A stretch of DNA of 64,000 nt from SB25 sp050180705. GTDB taxonomy: Bacteria > Bacteroidota > Bacteroidia > Bacteroidales > Tenuifilaceae. The stretch's first letter is position 1. Each line of letters begins with the position of its first letter. Under the pieces are notes generated by a model. It saw only the letters and a list, made by a program, of their open reading frames with translations, did not search any database and had not been told where the DNA came from. This document shows positions 44,656 through 54,456 of the stretch, piece after piece. The position numbers were made by a program, and so were the translations under genes. Where the stretch lies: contig JBFXDX010000018.1 in NCBI GenBank assembly GCA_050180705.1, positions 1-64,000 of the forward strand, written 5' to 3'.

Positions 44656-45378
44656 ATGATAAAGAAAACTCTATTGGGCACTGTTATCTTGCTCATCGTT
44701 AACAGTTCGCTTACTATAGCTCAGGAAAAGAAAACAGAAAGCAATTTAAGTGTCGATTATAGTGTCGATTTTGTAAGCCGTTACCTATGGAGAGGTTTAC
44801 TTTTCAATGGAAATCCTAATATTCAACCAACAATCTCATTAACTGCTGGTAATTTTTCAATCGGTAGCTGGGGTTCATTTGCAGCATCGCAAGAATACGC
44901 AGAAATAGACCTCTTTGCAACATATTCTGTTGGAAACTTATCCGTCACCCTTTACGACTATTACAATGAATATGAATCAAATCTTGATTCAGTAGATTAC
45001 TTTAACTGGGATAAAAATACAACAGGTCATTTACTAGAAGGAACAATTGCCTGGGCAGGAACAGAGAATTTTCCCTTAAGCGTTACCCTTGCGGCGTTTT
45101 TCTATGGATATGATACCGATAATAATGGAGATCAAAACTACTCTACCTATCTCGAACTTGGCTACCCTGTTAAAATTGGAGATTTTAATTTCGATTTATT
45201 CGTTGGAGGTACTTTAAACGAAGGATTTTATAACGATGAGGCAAATATTGTAAACGTTGGCTTTAAAACCACTAAGGAAATTGAAATTACCGACAAGTTT
45301 AAACTCCCAGTTAGTGCTTCTTTTGTAGTAAATCCTGCTAAGGATGATGTATTTTTCGTAGTTGGTATAACCCTATAA
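44656..45378 (+). CDS. Gcw_chp/TorF-like outer-membrane protein
   Basis: I choose the ATG at 44656 (MIKKTLLGTVILLIVNSS), which gives a signal peptide ending in IAQ. The 240-residue protein opens its mature part with SVDYSVDFVSRYLWRGLLFN, the hallmark of the Gcw_chp or TorF-like porin family. It continues with alternating strands (EIDLFATYSVGNLSVTLYDY, LSVTLAAFFYGYDTDNNG, YSTYLELGYPVKIGDFNFDL) and a final barrel strand DDVFFVVGITL. It is probably a small channel or structural barrel. It precedes the chemoreceptor gene by 10 bp, an unusual pairing that may reflect shared expression. Confidence 0.8.
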   Translation: MIKKTLLGTVILLIVNSSLTIAQEKKTESNLSVDYSVDFVSRYLWRGLLFNGNPNIQPTISLTAGNFSIGSWGSFAASQEYAEIDLFATYSVGNLSVTLYDYYNEYESNLDSVDYFNWDKNTTGHLLEGTIAWAGTENFPLSVTLAAFFYGYDTDNNGDQNYSTYLELGYPVKIGDFNFDLFVGGTLNEGFYNDEANIVNVGFKTTKEIEITDKFKLPVSASFVVNPAKDDVFFVVGITL

Positions 45379-45388
45379 TTAATAAACC

Positions 45389-47284
45389 ATGAAGAATCGA
45401 TTTGTATCAATACAGCTCCGACTAGCCTTACTTGTTGGAATTGGTGTTTTTCTGACTGTTGCGGTGCTTGTATTCCTTAGTACACGTAACGCAATGCGCA
45501 ATGCAATAGATGATGCTAAACAACAAACAGTCCTTATCTCAAAGAACTATGCCGGAATAGTTAAATCGAGAATGGATAAAGCTATGTTATCGGCACATGC
45601 AATGGCCAACGCGCTAAGCTATGTTTCGTCAAATAAAGACCAAGCAATTAGCCGAGAACAAGCACAAATGATGAGTGCTCAAATACTCTTAAGCGATGCA
45701 GAAAACCTTGGTTTCACAATTTGTTTCGAACCTAATGCCTTCGATGGAAAAGATGCTCGATTTGTAAATACTGCAGGTCATGACAACACAGGCCGACTTA
45801 TCTCCTACTTAACTAAAAATGGAACTGGTGGATATGTTGTTGAGCCCCTAATTGATTACGATAAAGAGGATTTATCGCCCTGGTACTGGAAACCAAAACA
45901 GTACTTGTCCGATTTTGTTACAGAACCAATACATTATCCAATTCAAGGAAAAATGGTATTTATGGTTTCCTTTATGTCCCCAATAATTGGAAACTCAGCG
46001 TTTATGGGAGTTACGGGAATCGACTACTCTATCGACTTTTTACAAGAATTGGTTTCTTCCTCCAAATTTTATGATGGAAAAGCCAACATATCCATTGTGA
46101 GCAACGAAGGTACCTATGCTGCAAATTCTTCGAAACCCGATCTAATAGGCAAAAGTATTAAGGAAGATAACGCATCTGATTTCGACAGCCAGCTTAATGA
46201 ACTGAAAGTGGGTCACGAAAAGGTACTAGAATTGAATGGTCAACTTCAGGTTTTTGTTCCTATATATGTAGGAAAAAGTAAACTACCATGGCAAGTACGA
46301 CTTTCGGTTCCTATGAGTATAATCACCCAAAAGGCAGTAAAAGAAATGATGTATCAAATTATCATTGGAGTTGTCCTTTTTGTGATAAGTTTGATGATTC
46401 TTATTTTTGCATTGAGGCAATCGATTAAGCCTATTTACTCGTTAGTAGAGATTACCAACCAAATAGCCGAAGGAAACTTAAACATCAACAGCAAAACAGA
46501 TATCAGGAACGATGAGATTGGGCTCGTCTATAACTCAGTTCACGATATGGCTAAAAAGCTAAAAGATATCATTGCTAGTATTCGCGATGCTGCCGAAAGT
46601 TTCTCGCTAGCAGCTGCCCAAATGAGTTCTGGCAGTCAGCAATTATCGGAAAGAACTAATCAACAAGCCTCATCAATAGAAGAGGTTAGTAGTTCAATGG
46701 AAGAAATGGTTTCGAGCATTCAACAAAATGCCGATAATTCAAAAGAAACCGAAAAAATATCGAACCTAGCAGCAATTGGTGGTAAAAAAGGAAAAGAATC
46801 GGTCGATACAGCCATCAACTCAATGATGCAAATTGCACAGAAAATTAGCGTAATAACCGACATTGCATTCCAAACCAATATTCTTGCGCTAAATGCCGCT
46901 GTAGAGGCTGCCAGAGCTGGCGAGCACGGTAAAGGGTTTGCTGTAGTTGCTGCTGAAGTTCGAAAACTTGCCGAACGTAGTCGCACCGCTGCTGATGAAA
47001 TAAGTAACTTCTCATCGTATAGCGTTTCCACTGCAGAAACAGCAGGAAAAGAACTTCAGTCAATAGTTCCTCAGATTGAGAAAACAGCCCAACTCGTTCA
47101 GGAAATATCGGCGGCAAGTATTGAGCAAAATGGAGGAGCCGATCAGGTTAACAATGCAATTCAACAGCTAAATCAGGTAACACAGCATAATGCATCGTTG
47201 GCCGAGGAGATAGCCTCTAACTCGGAAGAGTTACTAAGCCAATCCCAGCAATTAAAAGAAATGGTTGCCTATTTTAATGTTTAA
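45389..47284 (+). CDS. Methyl-accepting chemotaxis protein with Cache sensor
   Basis: The 631-residue receptor has an N-terminal membrane helix (LRLALLVGIGVFLTVAVLVF), then a periplasmic double-Cache domain with GFTICFEPNAFDG, ATGTG-free linker LSPWYWKPKQYLSD and FMGVTGIDYSIDFL. A second helix spans about 323-343. It then has a HAMP domain (ITNQIAEGNLNINSKTDIRN) and a signalling hairpin whose tip is NILALNAAVEAARAGEHGKG near 492. It should control a CheA kinase, but no che or flagellar gene is in the window, so its partner lies elsewhere. It could steer gliding, another motility or a non-motility output. Confidence 0.93.
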   Translation: MKNRFVSIQLRLALLVGIGVFLTVAVLVFLSTRNAMRNAIDDAKQQTVLISKNYAGIVKSRMDKAMLSAHAMANALSYVSSNKDQAISREQAQMMSAQILLSDAENLGFTICFEPNAFDGKDARFVNTAGHDNTGRLISYLTKNGTGGYVVEPLIDYDKEDLSPWYWKPKQYLSDFVTEPIHYPIQGKMVFMVSFMSPIIGNSAFMGVTGIDYSIDFLQELVSSSKFYDGKANISIVSNEGTYAANSSKPDLIGKSIKEDNASDFDSQLNELKVGHEKVLELNGQLQVFVPIYVGKSKLPWQVRLSVPMSIITQKAVKEMMYQIIIGVVLFVISLMILIFALRQSIKPIYSLVEITNQIAEGNLNINSKTDIRNDEIGLVYNSVHDMAKKLKDIIASIRDAAESFSLAAAQMSSGSQQLSERTNQQASSIEEVSSSMEEMVSSIQQNADNSKETEKISNLAAIGGKKGKESVDTAINSMMQIAQKISVITDIAFQTNILALNAAVEAARAGEHGKGFAVVAAEVRKLAERSRTAADEISNFSSYSVSTAETAGKELQSIVPQIEKTAQLVQEISAASIEQNGGADQVNNAIQQLNQVTQHNASLAEEIASNSEELLSQSQQLKEMVAYFNV

Positions 47285-47303
47285 GTAAAAAGAGTCTAAC
47301 AAA

Positions 47304-47333
47304 AAACGAGAGGATTAAATCTCTCGTTTTTTT
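47304..47333. terminator. Bidirectional intrinsic terminator
   Basis: AAACGAGAG and CTCTCGTTT pair around GATTAAAT, with a T-run on the plus side and an A-run on the other. It serves the chemoreceptor gene ending at 47284 and the facing phosphofructokinase gene ending at 47360. Confidence 0.92.
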
Positions 47334-47359
47334 ATATCTCAAAAATAGCACCTACAATA

Positions 47360-48571
47360 CTACTCACTTGTCATTATAAACAACGGCTGCATTTCGAAAC
47401 TTTTATAGAATGGGCGAAGCCTATCGGTATTGTAGTACCGCGAAACATTAACAATTTTCTTTTGACTAACAACCACATCAATAGGCATATTGTCGTAACG
47501 TCCATTTTTAAGCACAACTAAACGACCATGAACCCCCTTCAATATCAAATCCAACGCAAGGTTTCCAAATGCCATTGGCACAATAGAATCTATAGCATCG
47601 GGCTCCCCTCCTCTTACTAAATATCCCAGATTTTGACTTATTATATTAACCGTTTTGCCTTTATTGTACTTCGCTGAGAGTTCCTTAATTTGCTTAGAAA
47701 CAATATCACCGATTCCACCAAGTTTAGCATGGCCAAAAGCATCTCGCTCTGTCCCCTGAATCGACATTTGCTCCATTCCTTCGAATGTAGCTCCTTCGGA
47801 TATTAAAACCGTAGCATATTTACTTGGATTATGGTTTCGGTCATCAATTAACAGCTCTGTTAATCTATCAACGCTAAACTTGAATTCTGGAATAGCACAA
47901 CGGTTAGCCACACCAGCCATTGTTGGAAGCATTGCCGTAAAACCTGCATACCGACCAAAAACTTCCATAACCAGTATGCGCTCGTGCGAACCAGCCGAAG
48001 TTCGAAGCATATCGGTTAATGCAATAGTTCTGGTAACACAGGTACTAAACCCAATGCAATAATCGGTTCCTGGCACATCGTTATCCATTGTTTTGGGAAT
48101 TGCAATCACCTTAAACCCTTCCTGATAAAGCCTTACACCATAACTCAAAGTATCATCACCACCAATAGGAATCAAGTAATCGATTCCCAGAAAGGCTAGA
48201 TTTTTTATTACCTCGGGTGTTAAATCATTCATGGACTTATTGAACTTCGATTTTAAGTGCTCCGGAACACTACACTTGGCAACTTTGCCGGGATTTGTTC
48301 GCGATGTATGCAAGAAAGTTCCTCCCGTACGAAACGCTTTATTAACCCGTTCCTCGGTTAGTACTTCGAAACAATTACTATTATCAGCATCTTTATCCCG
48401 AATAACCTCAATTAGCCCAGCCCAACCTCGTCGTAAACCAATTACACTAAACCCCTCGCGGAGTGCTCGTATTGTTATAGCTCTAATTGCTGGATTTAAA
48501 CCAGGCACATCGCCTCCTCCAGTAAGAATCCCAATTACCGGTTTTGTTTTAGTAGCATTTTCCATTGCCAT
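47360..48571 (-). CDS. 6-phosphofructokinase, probably PPi-dependent type
   Basis: The 403-residue enzyme phosphorylates fructose 6-phosphate in glycolysis. It starts with ILTGGGDVPGLNPAIRAI, has LRRGWAGLIEV and continues with the catalytic block IPKTMDNDVPGTDYCIGFST near 159-178 and MEVFGRYAGF near 200. Two sites decide the phosphate donor: the GGDDTL motif near 139, where ATP enzymes have GGDG, and lysine in PKTMDND, where they have glycine. Both match pyrophosphate-dependent or mixed-type enzymes. The use of PPi is therefore likely but not proven. It is monocistronic, with a shared terminator. Confidence 0.9.
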   Translation of the reverse strand: MAMENATKTKPVIGILTGGGDVPGLNPAIRAITIRALREGFSVIGLRRGWAGLIEVIRDKDADNSNCFEVLTEERVNKAFRTGGTFLHTSRTNPGKVAKCSVPEHLKSKFNKSMNDLTPEVIKNLAFLGIDYLIPIGGDDTLSYGVRLYQEGFKVIAIPKTMDNDVPGTDYCIGFSTCVTRTIALTDMLRTSAGSHERILVMEVFGRYAGFTAMLPTMAGVANRCAIPEFKFSVDRLTELLIDDRNHNPSKYATVLISEGATFEGMEQMSIQGTERDAFGHAKLGGIGDIVSKQIKELSAKYNKGKTVNIISQNLGYLVRGGEPDAIDSIVPMAFGNLALDLILKGVHGRLVVLKNGRYDNMPIDVVVSQKKIVNVSRYYNTDRLRPFYKSFEMQPLFIMTSE

Positions 48572-48648
48572 AAAATTTAGTGAATAATAAAATTACGGCA
48601 GATGTATTTAATTGTCAAGGGATGAATCGGAAAAACTACTCAATAAAA

Positions 48649-48670
48649 AAGGATACCCTAAGGTATCCTT
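48649..48670 (-). terminator. Intrinsic terminator of the TlpA-like gene
   Basis: AAGGATACC pairs with GGTATCCTT around CTA(A). On the minus strand a T-run follows. It lies about 20 bp after the stop of the gene ending at 48692. Confidence 0.9.
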
Positions 48671-48691
48671 ATAAATATGCGACCAATAAAG

Positions 48692-50098
48692 CTACTTTAA
48701 TTCTGCCTCTAAGTATTGATTAAGTGTTTCGACACTTATGCGTTTTATAATGATTTTCTTATTGGAATCTAACACAAACATTACCGGAGTAGAGTAAATA
48801 TCATAAAGATTACGGAAATTCGAGCTAAACGTAGGATCCCAAACGTTTAACCATGTAAGTCCATTCTTTTCGATATATTCCATCCATTTGGGCTGATCGC
48901 CTTGGGTGTAAACACCATAAACCGATAAACCTTTCGACTTATACTTATCGTAAGTTTTCTTAAGTTCAGGAGTAATTTTTTTGCAATGTCCACATTCTGG
49001 ATCCCAGAAATATACCACAGTAATCTTAGCCTTAACATCGCTAAGCCTAAAATATTTTCCGTGCTCATTGGGCAACCAAAGATCTGGGGCAATATTTCCT
49101 ATTAGGTTTGGCTTCAATGCAGAAACCCTCTCCTTAAACTTATCAATCATTTTCTGATCGGCCCACCAAGCTTCTCCGCTTAAATAGTATTTTTCGGCAA
49201 TAACCACAAAAACGCCATCCATTCCCATTCGTTCCGATGTGATAAACTTGTTCGATAAAAACGATAGAACATACTGAAACATCTCCTTGTTTGCCTTCGA
49301 TTTCTCAATCAAATCAATAGCTTGAGGAATAATGCTATCGGGATTAGGAATTAAAACCCTATCGAAATAGGTATTAATTTTTCCTTCTAGAATGGGCGTA
49401 CGTAACAATCGGCTGTCAGAAAAATCAATGTTATCGAAATAATGTACCTTGTTAAACTGGTAACCATGAGCCCACCGTAGTGAATCGGGATTCGTGGCAT
49501 TCTCAGGAACCGTATACTCTGGTATATCCACATTTTTCATAGCTTTTACTAAAGAACCAAGGAACTCTCCCTTATGCTTATCGATAACGGAATCCCAGTA
49601 CTTAATAACTTCGGCATTAAGATCGTTCAACTTACCTTTTAGCTCCTGCGATTTTACAGTATCCTTCAGTGCTTCCTTCATTTGATCAGATAGCTCCTTA
49701 TTTCGCTTCTGCATATCGATCATGAAATTCTGATAATCTAAAAAAGCTTCGTTTTCGCTGGAATTCTTGAACTTTATATTCTCATGAAAATTCTCCTTGG
49801 TTGTTTTAACGCTGAAATGCTGATTATCGCTAACCAGTATTTCGAAAAAAGTTTTTTCGGGTAGTATCACCAGGTAAATTCCACCTTTTAGCAAAGAATC
49901 GCCTGTAAAAACTGCAACTCCCTTAGAATCCACCTTGGCAGTATCGGTAACAAATTTCTTATCGCCATAATGATAGCCAAGCAATAATGAAGTATCCTTC
50001 AACCCTTCAATTTGAACCTCAATCCTATATGCTGGCTTCTGTGCAAAAACCAATGCAACAGTAAATACAAGTAAAAATAAAATTACTGAACGTCTCAT
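48692..50098 (-). CDS. DUF4369/TlpA-type thioredoxin-fold exported protein
   Basis: A 468-residue protein with a signal peptide (SVILFLLVFTVALVFAQ). The N-terminal beta domain (about 24-110; YRIEVQIEGLKDTSLLLGYH) is of the DUF4369 type. A helical middle region (about 120-320) is followed by an AhpC/TSA-TlpA thioredoxin fold with GNIAPDLWLPNEHGKYFRL near 335 and the redox centre WDPECGHCKKITPEL, Cys-Gly-His-Cys, near 368. Such proteins reduce or rearrange disulfides in the periplasm of Bacteroidota. The later cis-proline region is STPVMFVLD. It is monocistronic. Confidence 0.9.
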   Translation of the reverse strand: MRRSVILFLLVFTVALVFAQKPAYRIEVQIEGLKDTSLLLGYHYGDKKFVTDTAKVDSKGVAVFTGDSLLKGGIYLVILPEKTFFEILVSDNQHFSVKTTKENFHENIKFKNSSENEAFLDYQNFMIDMQKRNKELSDQMKEALKDTVKSQELKGKLNDLNAEVIKYWDSVIDKHKGEFLGSLVKAMKNVDIPEYTVPENATNPDSLRWAHGYQFNKVHYFDNIDFSDSRLLRTPILEGKINTYFDRVLIPNPDSIIPQAIDLIEKSKANKEMFQYVLSFLSNKFITSERMGMDGVFVVIAEKYYLSGEAWWADQKMIDKFKERVSALKPNLIGNIAPDLWLPNEHGKYFRLSDVKAKITVVYFWDPECGHCKKITPELKKTYDKYKSKGLSVYGVYTQGDQPKWMEYIEKNGLTWLNVWDPTFSSNFRNLYDIYSTPVMFVLDSNKKIIIKRISVETLNQYLEAELK

Positions 50099-50254
50099 GC
50101 TATTCGTTTTAAAAGAGAGAAATTATTCAAAAATAACTAAAAAAGAAGATTTAAAACCATCTATTCCAATAATCCTTACAATACGTTTCAACAAACAAAC
50201 TTATTTCTTGTTAAAAGAAAGGACAAGCAATTTGCCTAAAAAAACATATAAACT

Positions 50255-52240
50255 ATGTTAAATGAACCCAATAAACTAATAAACGAAGTAAGCCCTTACT
50301 TACTTCAACACTCCTATAATCCTGTAAAATGGCACACATGGAACAACGAAACACTCGAAAAAGCAAAAAGGGAGAATAAACTTTTGCTCATAAGCATTGG
50401 ATACAGCAGCTACCACTGGTGCCATGTAATGGAGAAAGAATCGTTTATGGACAACGATATAGCCCAGATTATGAGCCAGAACTACATTTGTGTTAAGGTT
50501 GACAGAGAAGAACGTCCGGATATAGACCAAATATACATGAACGCGGTACAAATAATAACCCGAAAGGGAGGCTGGCCGCTAAACTGCTTTGCTCTTCCGG
50601 ATGGACGCCCTGTTTATGGTGGTACATATTTTCCAAAGGATCAATGGAAAAGTATTATTGAAAGCATGAACGAAACATGGATACATGAACCCCAGAAGGT
50701 AATTGAAGTAGCCGAAGAACTTGAGCACGGAATCGTAAGTTCCGAGATAATTCATGATAAAACTCCCATAGAGTCGGAAGACCTTAAGCAATCTCTCACC
50801 GAAAGTATTCACTCAATAAAATCGCGGCTCGATTACACCAAAGGAGGAACCATTGGCGCACCCAAATTCCCGATGCCCGGATTTATTAAACTTTTGCTGG
50901 AGTATGGCAACCACTCTCACGATTCGGAGATAAAAGAGTATGTCAACACAACCCTACTCAAAATTGCAAATGGTGGAATTTACGACCATGTTGGCGGCGG
51001 ATTTTATAGATATTCGGTTGACGAAAAATGGCATATCCCCCATTTCGAGAAAATGCTCTACGACAACGCGCAGCTTATCGAGGTATACTCGCTAGCATTT
51101 CGTAGAGATCCCAATCCTCTCTTTAAAAAAATAGTTGACGAAACCATTGAATTTACAGCACGCGAACTTCTTGCCCCAAACGGTGGATTTTACAGTGCGC
51201 TCGATGCCGATTGCAACGGTCTCGAAGGCGAATACTACACGTGGAAAAAGAACGACTTGGAATCGATTCTCGAATACGACTCAGAACTCTTCTGCTCGGC
51301 CTACGGAATTGCACTAAAAGGAAATTGGAACAACACAAATGTTCTGCGAAGATGCATTACCGACAGTCAACTCGAAAGCATATTCAATATTCCTTCAAAG
51401 GAAATTGAGTATCGATTAAGCAGGAGTCTCCTAAAAATGAGAAACGAACGGGGCAAAAGAGTTCCGCCACTTATCGATGATAAAATTATAACCTCGTGGA
51501 ACGGACTTATGGTATCGGCATTATCGCAAGCATACATTAGCTTTGGGAATAAACGCTACCTCGAATTGGCTCTTTCGGCAAACGAGAATATCGAAAAAAC
51601 TCATTTCACTAATGGGAACCTCCAGCGAATACAATGTAAGGGGAAAGTGTACACCGAGCCACTCCTCGACGATTACGCCAATTACATAAAATCGCTCATC
51701 AATCTTTACAACGCAACACTCAACCATGAGTGGTTAAATAAAGCCAATTCGCTTGCAACTAAAACCATCGATAATTTTTGGGATAGCAGCTCCGGAATGT
51801 TCTTCTACACATCAAATAGTAACAAACTAATTGCCCGAAAAATGGAGTTAATAGATGGTGTAATGCCCTCGGCCAATGCAGTAATGGCGGGTAATCTTAT
51901 TCATCTCTCGGAACTGCTCGAAATCCAGAAGTATAGGAAAATAGCCAATCAAATGCTTGCAAATATCTCCTACAATATCAAAAATAATGGAACATTCGTG
52001 TATGCATGGGTAAACCTATTTCTGAGTCAATCGTTACCAATGGTTCACTTGGGCTTTAGTAAAGAGTTGGCCAACGACATACAAAAAATCCAAAGCCAAA
52101 TAGTCTATTCCAATACGCGATTAAGCCTCAACAGTAATGTAACGGATAAAATACAGGTTTGCATTGGAACGTCATGCCAACAAGCGCAAAACAACATAGA
52201 ACCGATTGTGAATCAAATAAACCAAATCAAAATTGAATAA
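50255..52240 (+). CDS. DUF255 thioredoxin-domain protein (YyaL/SSP411 family)
   Basis: A 661-residue protein with the family order: N-terminal thioredoxin-like DUF255 domain (NEVSPYLLQHSYNPVKWHTW near 9, then VDREERPDIDQIYMNAVQ and GGWPLNCFALPDGRPVYGGT) followed by an (alpha/alpha)6 barrel like GlcNAc-2-epimerases (HVGGGFYRYSVDEKWHIPHF near 248, SALDADCNGLEGEYYTW near 313). The usual redox motif CHWC reads SSYHWCHVME here, so the first cysteine is replaced by tyrosine. That should abolish dithiol chemistry while the fold is kept. The family's role is not settled. It is monocistronic. Confidence 0.88.
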   Translation: MLNEPNKLINEVSPYLLQHSYNPVKWHTWNNETLEKAKRENKLLLISIGYSSYHWCHVMEKESFMDNDIAQIMSQNYICVKVDREERPDIDQIYMNAVQIITRKGGWPLNCFALPDGRPVYGGTYFPKDQWKSIIESMNETWIHEPQKVIEVAEELEHGIVSSEIIHDKTPIESEDLKQSLTESIHSIKSRLDYTKGGTIGAPKFPMPGFIKLLLEYGNHSHDSEIKEYVNTTLLKIANGGIYDHVGGGFYRYSVDEKWHIPHFEKMLYDNAQLIEVYSLAFRRDPNPLFKKIVDETIEFTARELLAPNGGFYSALDADCNGLEGEYYTWKKNDLESILEYDSELFCSAYGIALKGNWNNTNVLRRCITDSQLESIFNIPSKEIEYRLSRSLLKMRNERGKRVPPLIDDKIITSWNGLMVSALSQAYISFGNKRYLELALSANENIEKTHFTNGNLQRIQCKGKVYTEPLLDDYANYIKSLINLYNATLNHEWLNKANSLATKTIDNFWDSSSGMFFYTSNSNKLIARKMELIDGVMPSANAVMAGNLIHLSELLEIQKYRKIANQMLANISYNIKNNGTFVYAWVNLFLSQSLPMVHLGFSKELANDIQKIQSQIVYSNTRLSLNSNVTDKIQVCIGTSCQQAQNNIEPIVNQINQIKIE

Positions 52241-52384
52241 ATTGCTGTTTAACAAATTTCGCACAGCCAACCCTTTTTAATGCAATAATTTGGCGTTAAT
52301 AAGGTTAAATTGATATTTTTTCGTACTTTTCACGGGTCGAATATTATATATTCAGTGAATTCCATCAATTAAATCCCTTTTGAG

Positions 52385-53539
52385 ATGAAAAAACTGATTA
52401 AAAGTGTTTCAATTATTCTAGCACTTATTTTAGCCTTAATCATTACCCTGTTTCTTATTTGGTCGTTCAAGCCAAAACAAAAACTAAATATTTATATACT
52501 CGACAAAACTGTCGTCCATAAGGACAGGCCCGAGCATAAAGCATTTGTTTGGTTATTGAACCAGAATCGATTTGTTGGCCCCGATAATAAACCATACTCA
52601 GCAAAACGCGACTACTGGGGATTTTTTCCTATTGATCTTGCCAATCAAATATTCGATTTTAAGGCAATCCGTATTAATGAGGTAGATGTTTACTCCTCTA
52701 TTTACGATGCCGTTTATTATACCGACTGCTACGGTGTATACTCTTTCGAATGGTATAAAAATATTACTCAACCAATACATTCGTCAAAGGTTTATGGAGG
52801 ACTTAACCAAAACGATTATTTCCTCCTTAAAAAGATGAAAGACGAAGGAAAGCTAATTATTGGAGAGTACAACATGTTTAGCACACCAACCAATGCTCTG
52901 GTTCGCAGCAAAACCGAAGATCTATTCAACCTTGAATGGACCGGATGGTCGGGAAAAGTATTCACAACTCTCGATCCAACACGTCCAAACGGTCCTGCTG
53001 AGTGGATGCCCAAACTATACGAGTCGCAGCATCTTAAACCGTGGCCAAAAGAAAGTAAAGGCATTGTTCTGGTTAGTAACGATGGGTTAATCGATGTTCT
53101 TGAGTTAACCGAGTCGCTAAAATCGCTTATGCCGCAAATTTATGCCAACCAGGAAGCCCAAAAGAAATTCGGGTTGCCATCGCAAGTGGCCTATCCTTGC
53201 TGGTTCGATTTTATTAAGCCCAATTCTACAGCCACAGTTCATGCTAGCTTCAAGCTCGATTTAACCAATGCTGGCATTGATAGGCTAAATAAAATAGGGC
53301 TATCAAGTCAGTTTCCGGCAATTATTCAGGCTCACGAGAATGAGCCAACATTCTACTTCGCTGGCGATTTTGCTGAAAATCCAGTAATATCGGCAACCTC
53401 AAAAATGGCTGGAGGAAAATTCCTGAATCGACTTTTTCTCAAGAAAACAGAAAAAGCAGTATTCTTTAACACATTCTACACACCTCTAATCGAGAGTATA
53501 TTCGAAGATTACTACAAAAACCTGAAGACCCAAAAGTAA
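52385..53539 (+). CDS. Membrane-anchored hypothetical protein
   Basis: A 384-residue protein with one N-terminal membrane helix (IILALILALIITLFLIWSF) and a large extracytoplasmic domain. I do not recognise the family. Distinct segments include LNIYILDKTVVHKDRPEHKA near 34, NRFVGPDNKPYSAKRDYWGF near 58, LIIGEYNMFSTPTN near 159, EWTGWSGKVFTTLDPTRPNG near 181 and WFDFIKPNSTATVHASFKL near 275. The start KxNIYILDKTV and repeated alternation of strands and helices suggest an alpha/beta fold like that of glutamine-amidotransferase-like sensors, which is only a guess. It is followed by the aminotransferase gene after 80 bp. Confidence 0.75.
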   Translation: MKKLIKSVSIILALILALIITLFLIWSFKPKQKLNIYILDKTVVHKDRPEHKAFVWLLNQNRFVGPDNKPYSAKRDYWGFFPIDLANQIFDFKAIRINEVDVYSSIYDAVYYTDCYGVYSFEWYKNITQPIHSSKVYGGLNQNDYFLLKKMKDEGKLIIGEYNMFSTPTNALVRSKTEDLFNLEWTGWSGKVFTTLDPTRPNGPAEWMPKLYESQHLKPWPKESKGIVLVSNDGLIDVLELTESLKSLMPQIYANQEAQKKFGLPSQVAYPCWFDFIKPNSTATVHASFKLDLTNAGIDRLNKIGLSSQFPAIIQAHENEPTFYFAGDFAENPVISATSKMAGGKFLNRLFLKKTEKAVFFNTFYTPLIESIFEDYYKNLKTQK

Positions 53540-53619
53540 TTTGCCACTCTCTCTTTTTTTAGTAAAACATTGTTGCAAATTGATTACTAAATTTGCAGGT
53601 AACTATTTATGCATTTACC

Positions 53620-54456
53620 ATGTCTATCAGTAATTCAAATAGCAACCTTAGCTTCGTTCATAATGGCGAGCTAATACCTCAAAGCCAGCTCAACAAACAC
53701 ATTACCTCTGCCGAAAAGGTGATATACGAAGTTATTCGCGTGGTTAACTCAACCCCCATTTTTCTTGCAGAGCACATACAACGAATCGAAAACTCCATTC
53801 AACTTTCGAACCTAGAGCCATTAAACTCGGAATTTGTAATAGATTCTCTGAAAAAATTACTTACAAGCAACCCTGTAGCAGCGCAAAATATCAAGCTCAT
53901 TGCAAGCTACAAAACACTCCATAGCTCCCCCGAATTTACAGCATTCTTTATACCATCCAAATATCCAACAATCAACGAAAAAGCGGATGGTATTAAAGTT
54001 AAAACAATACATGCAACCAGGTTAAACCCCGAGGTTAAAGCCGAAAACAACACTCTGAGAAGCTATGCCGATGAGGTTATCGCAAAGGAGAACTGCTACG
54101 AAGTACTAATGATAGATAGTTCCGAGCTAATAACCGAAGGAAGCCGATCCAATGTTTTCTTTATCAAAGATGGAGATCTGATTACCGCTCCAAACCAAAT
54201 AGTTTTAGGCGGTATTACTCGCGAAAAGGTGTTGAATATTTGTATCAATCGCGGAGTTAATGTCCATATGGAATGTTTGCATGCCAACGATCTGAGCAAA
54301 ATTCAGGGGGCATTCATCACAGGAACATCTCCGGGAGTTCTTGCCATTAATAGCATCAACAGCATTACACTAGATGTCCACCATAAGCTCCAAGCACAAA
54401 TAAGCAACGACTATAACGCGCTAATTGATACCGAAATTAAAAACTGGCAAAAATGA
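53620..54456 (+). CDS. Class IV PLP aminotransferase
   Basis: I start at the ATG at 53620 (MSISNSNSNLSFVHNGELI) because the alternative upstream start is TTG. The 278-residue protein has the fold of branched-chain aminotransferase and aminodeoxychorismate lyase: VIYEVIRVVNSTPIFLAEHI near 31, KTIHATRLNPEVKAENN near 130 with the PLP lysine, DSSELITEGSRSNVFFI near 165 and the phosphate-binding LGGITREKVLNIC near 196. The substrate is uncertain. Its stop overlaps the start of an omega-amidase-like gene (ATGA), so the pair may handle keto-acid amides made by glutamine-dependent transamination. Confidence 0.85.
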   Translation: MSISNSNSNLSFVHNGELIPQSQLNKHITSAEKVIYEVIRVVNSTPIFLAEHIQRIENSIQLSNLEPLNSEFVIDSLKKLLTSNPVAAQNIKLIASYKTLHSSPEFTAFFIPSKYPTINEKADGIKVKTIHATRLNPEVKAENNTLRSYADEVIAKENCYEVLMIDSSELITEGSRSNVFFIKDGDLITAPNQIVLGGITREKVLNICINRGVNVHMECLHANDLSKIQGAFITGTSPGVLAINSINSITLDVHHKLQAQISNDYNALIDTEIKNWQK

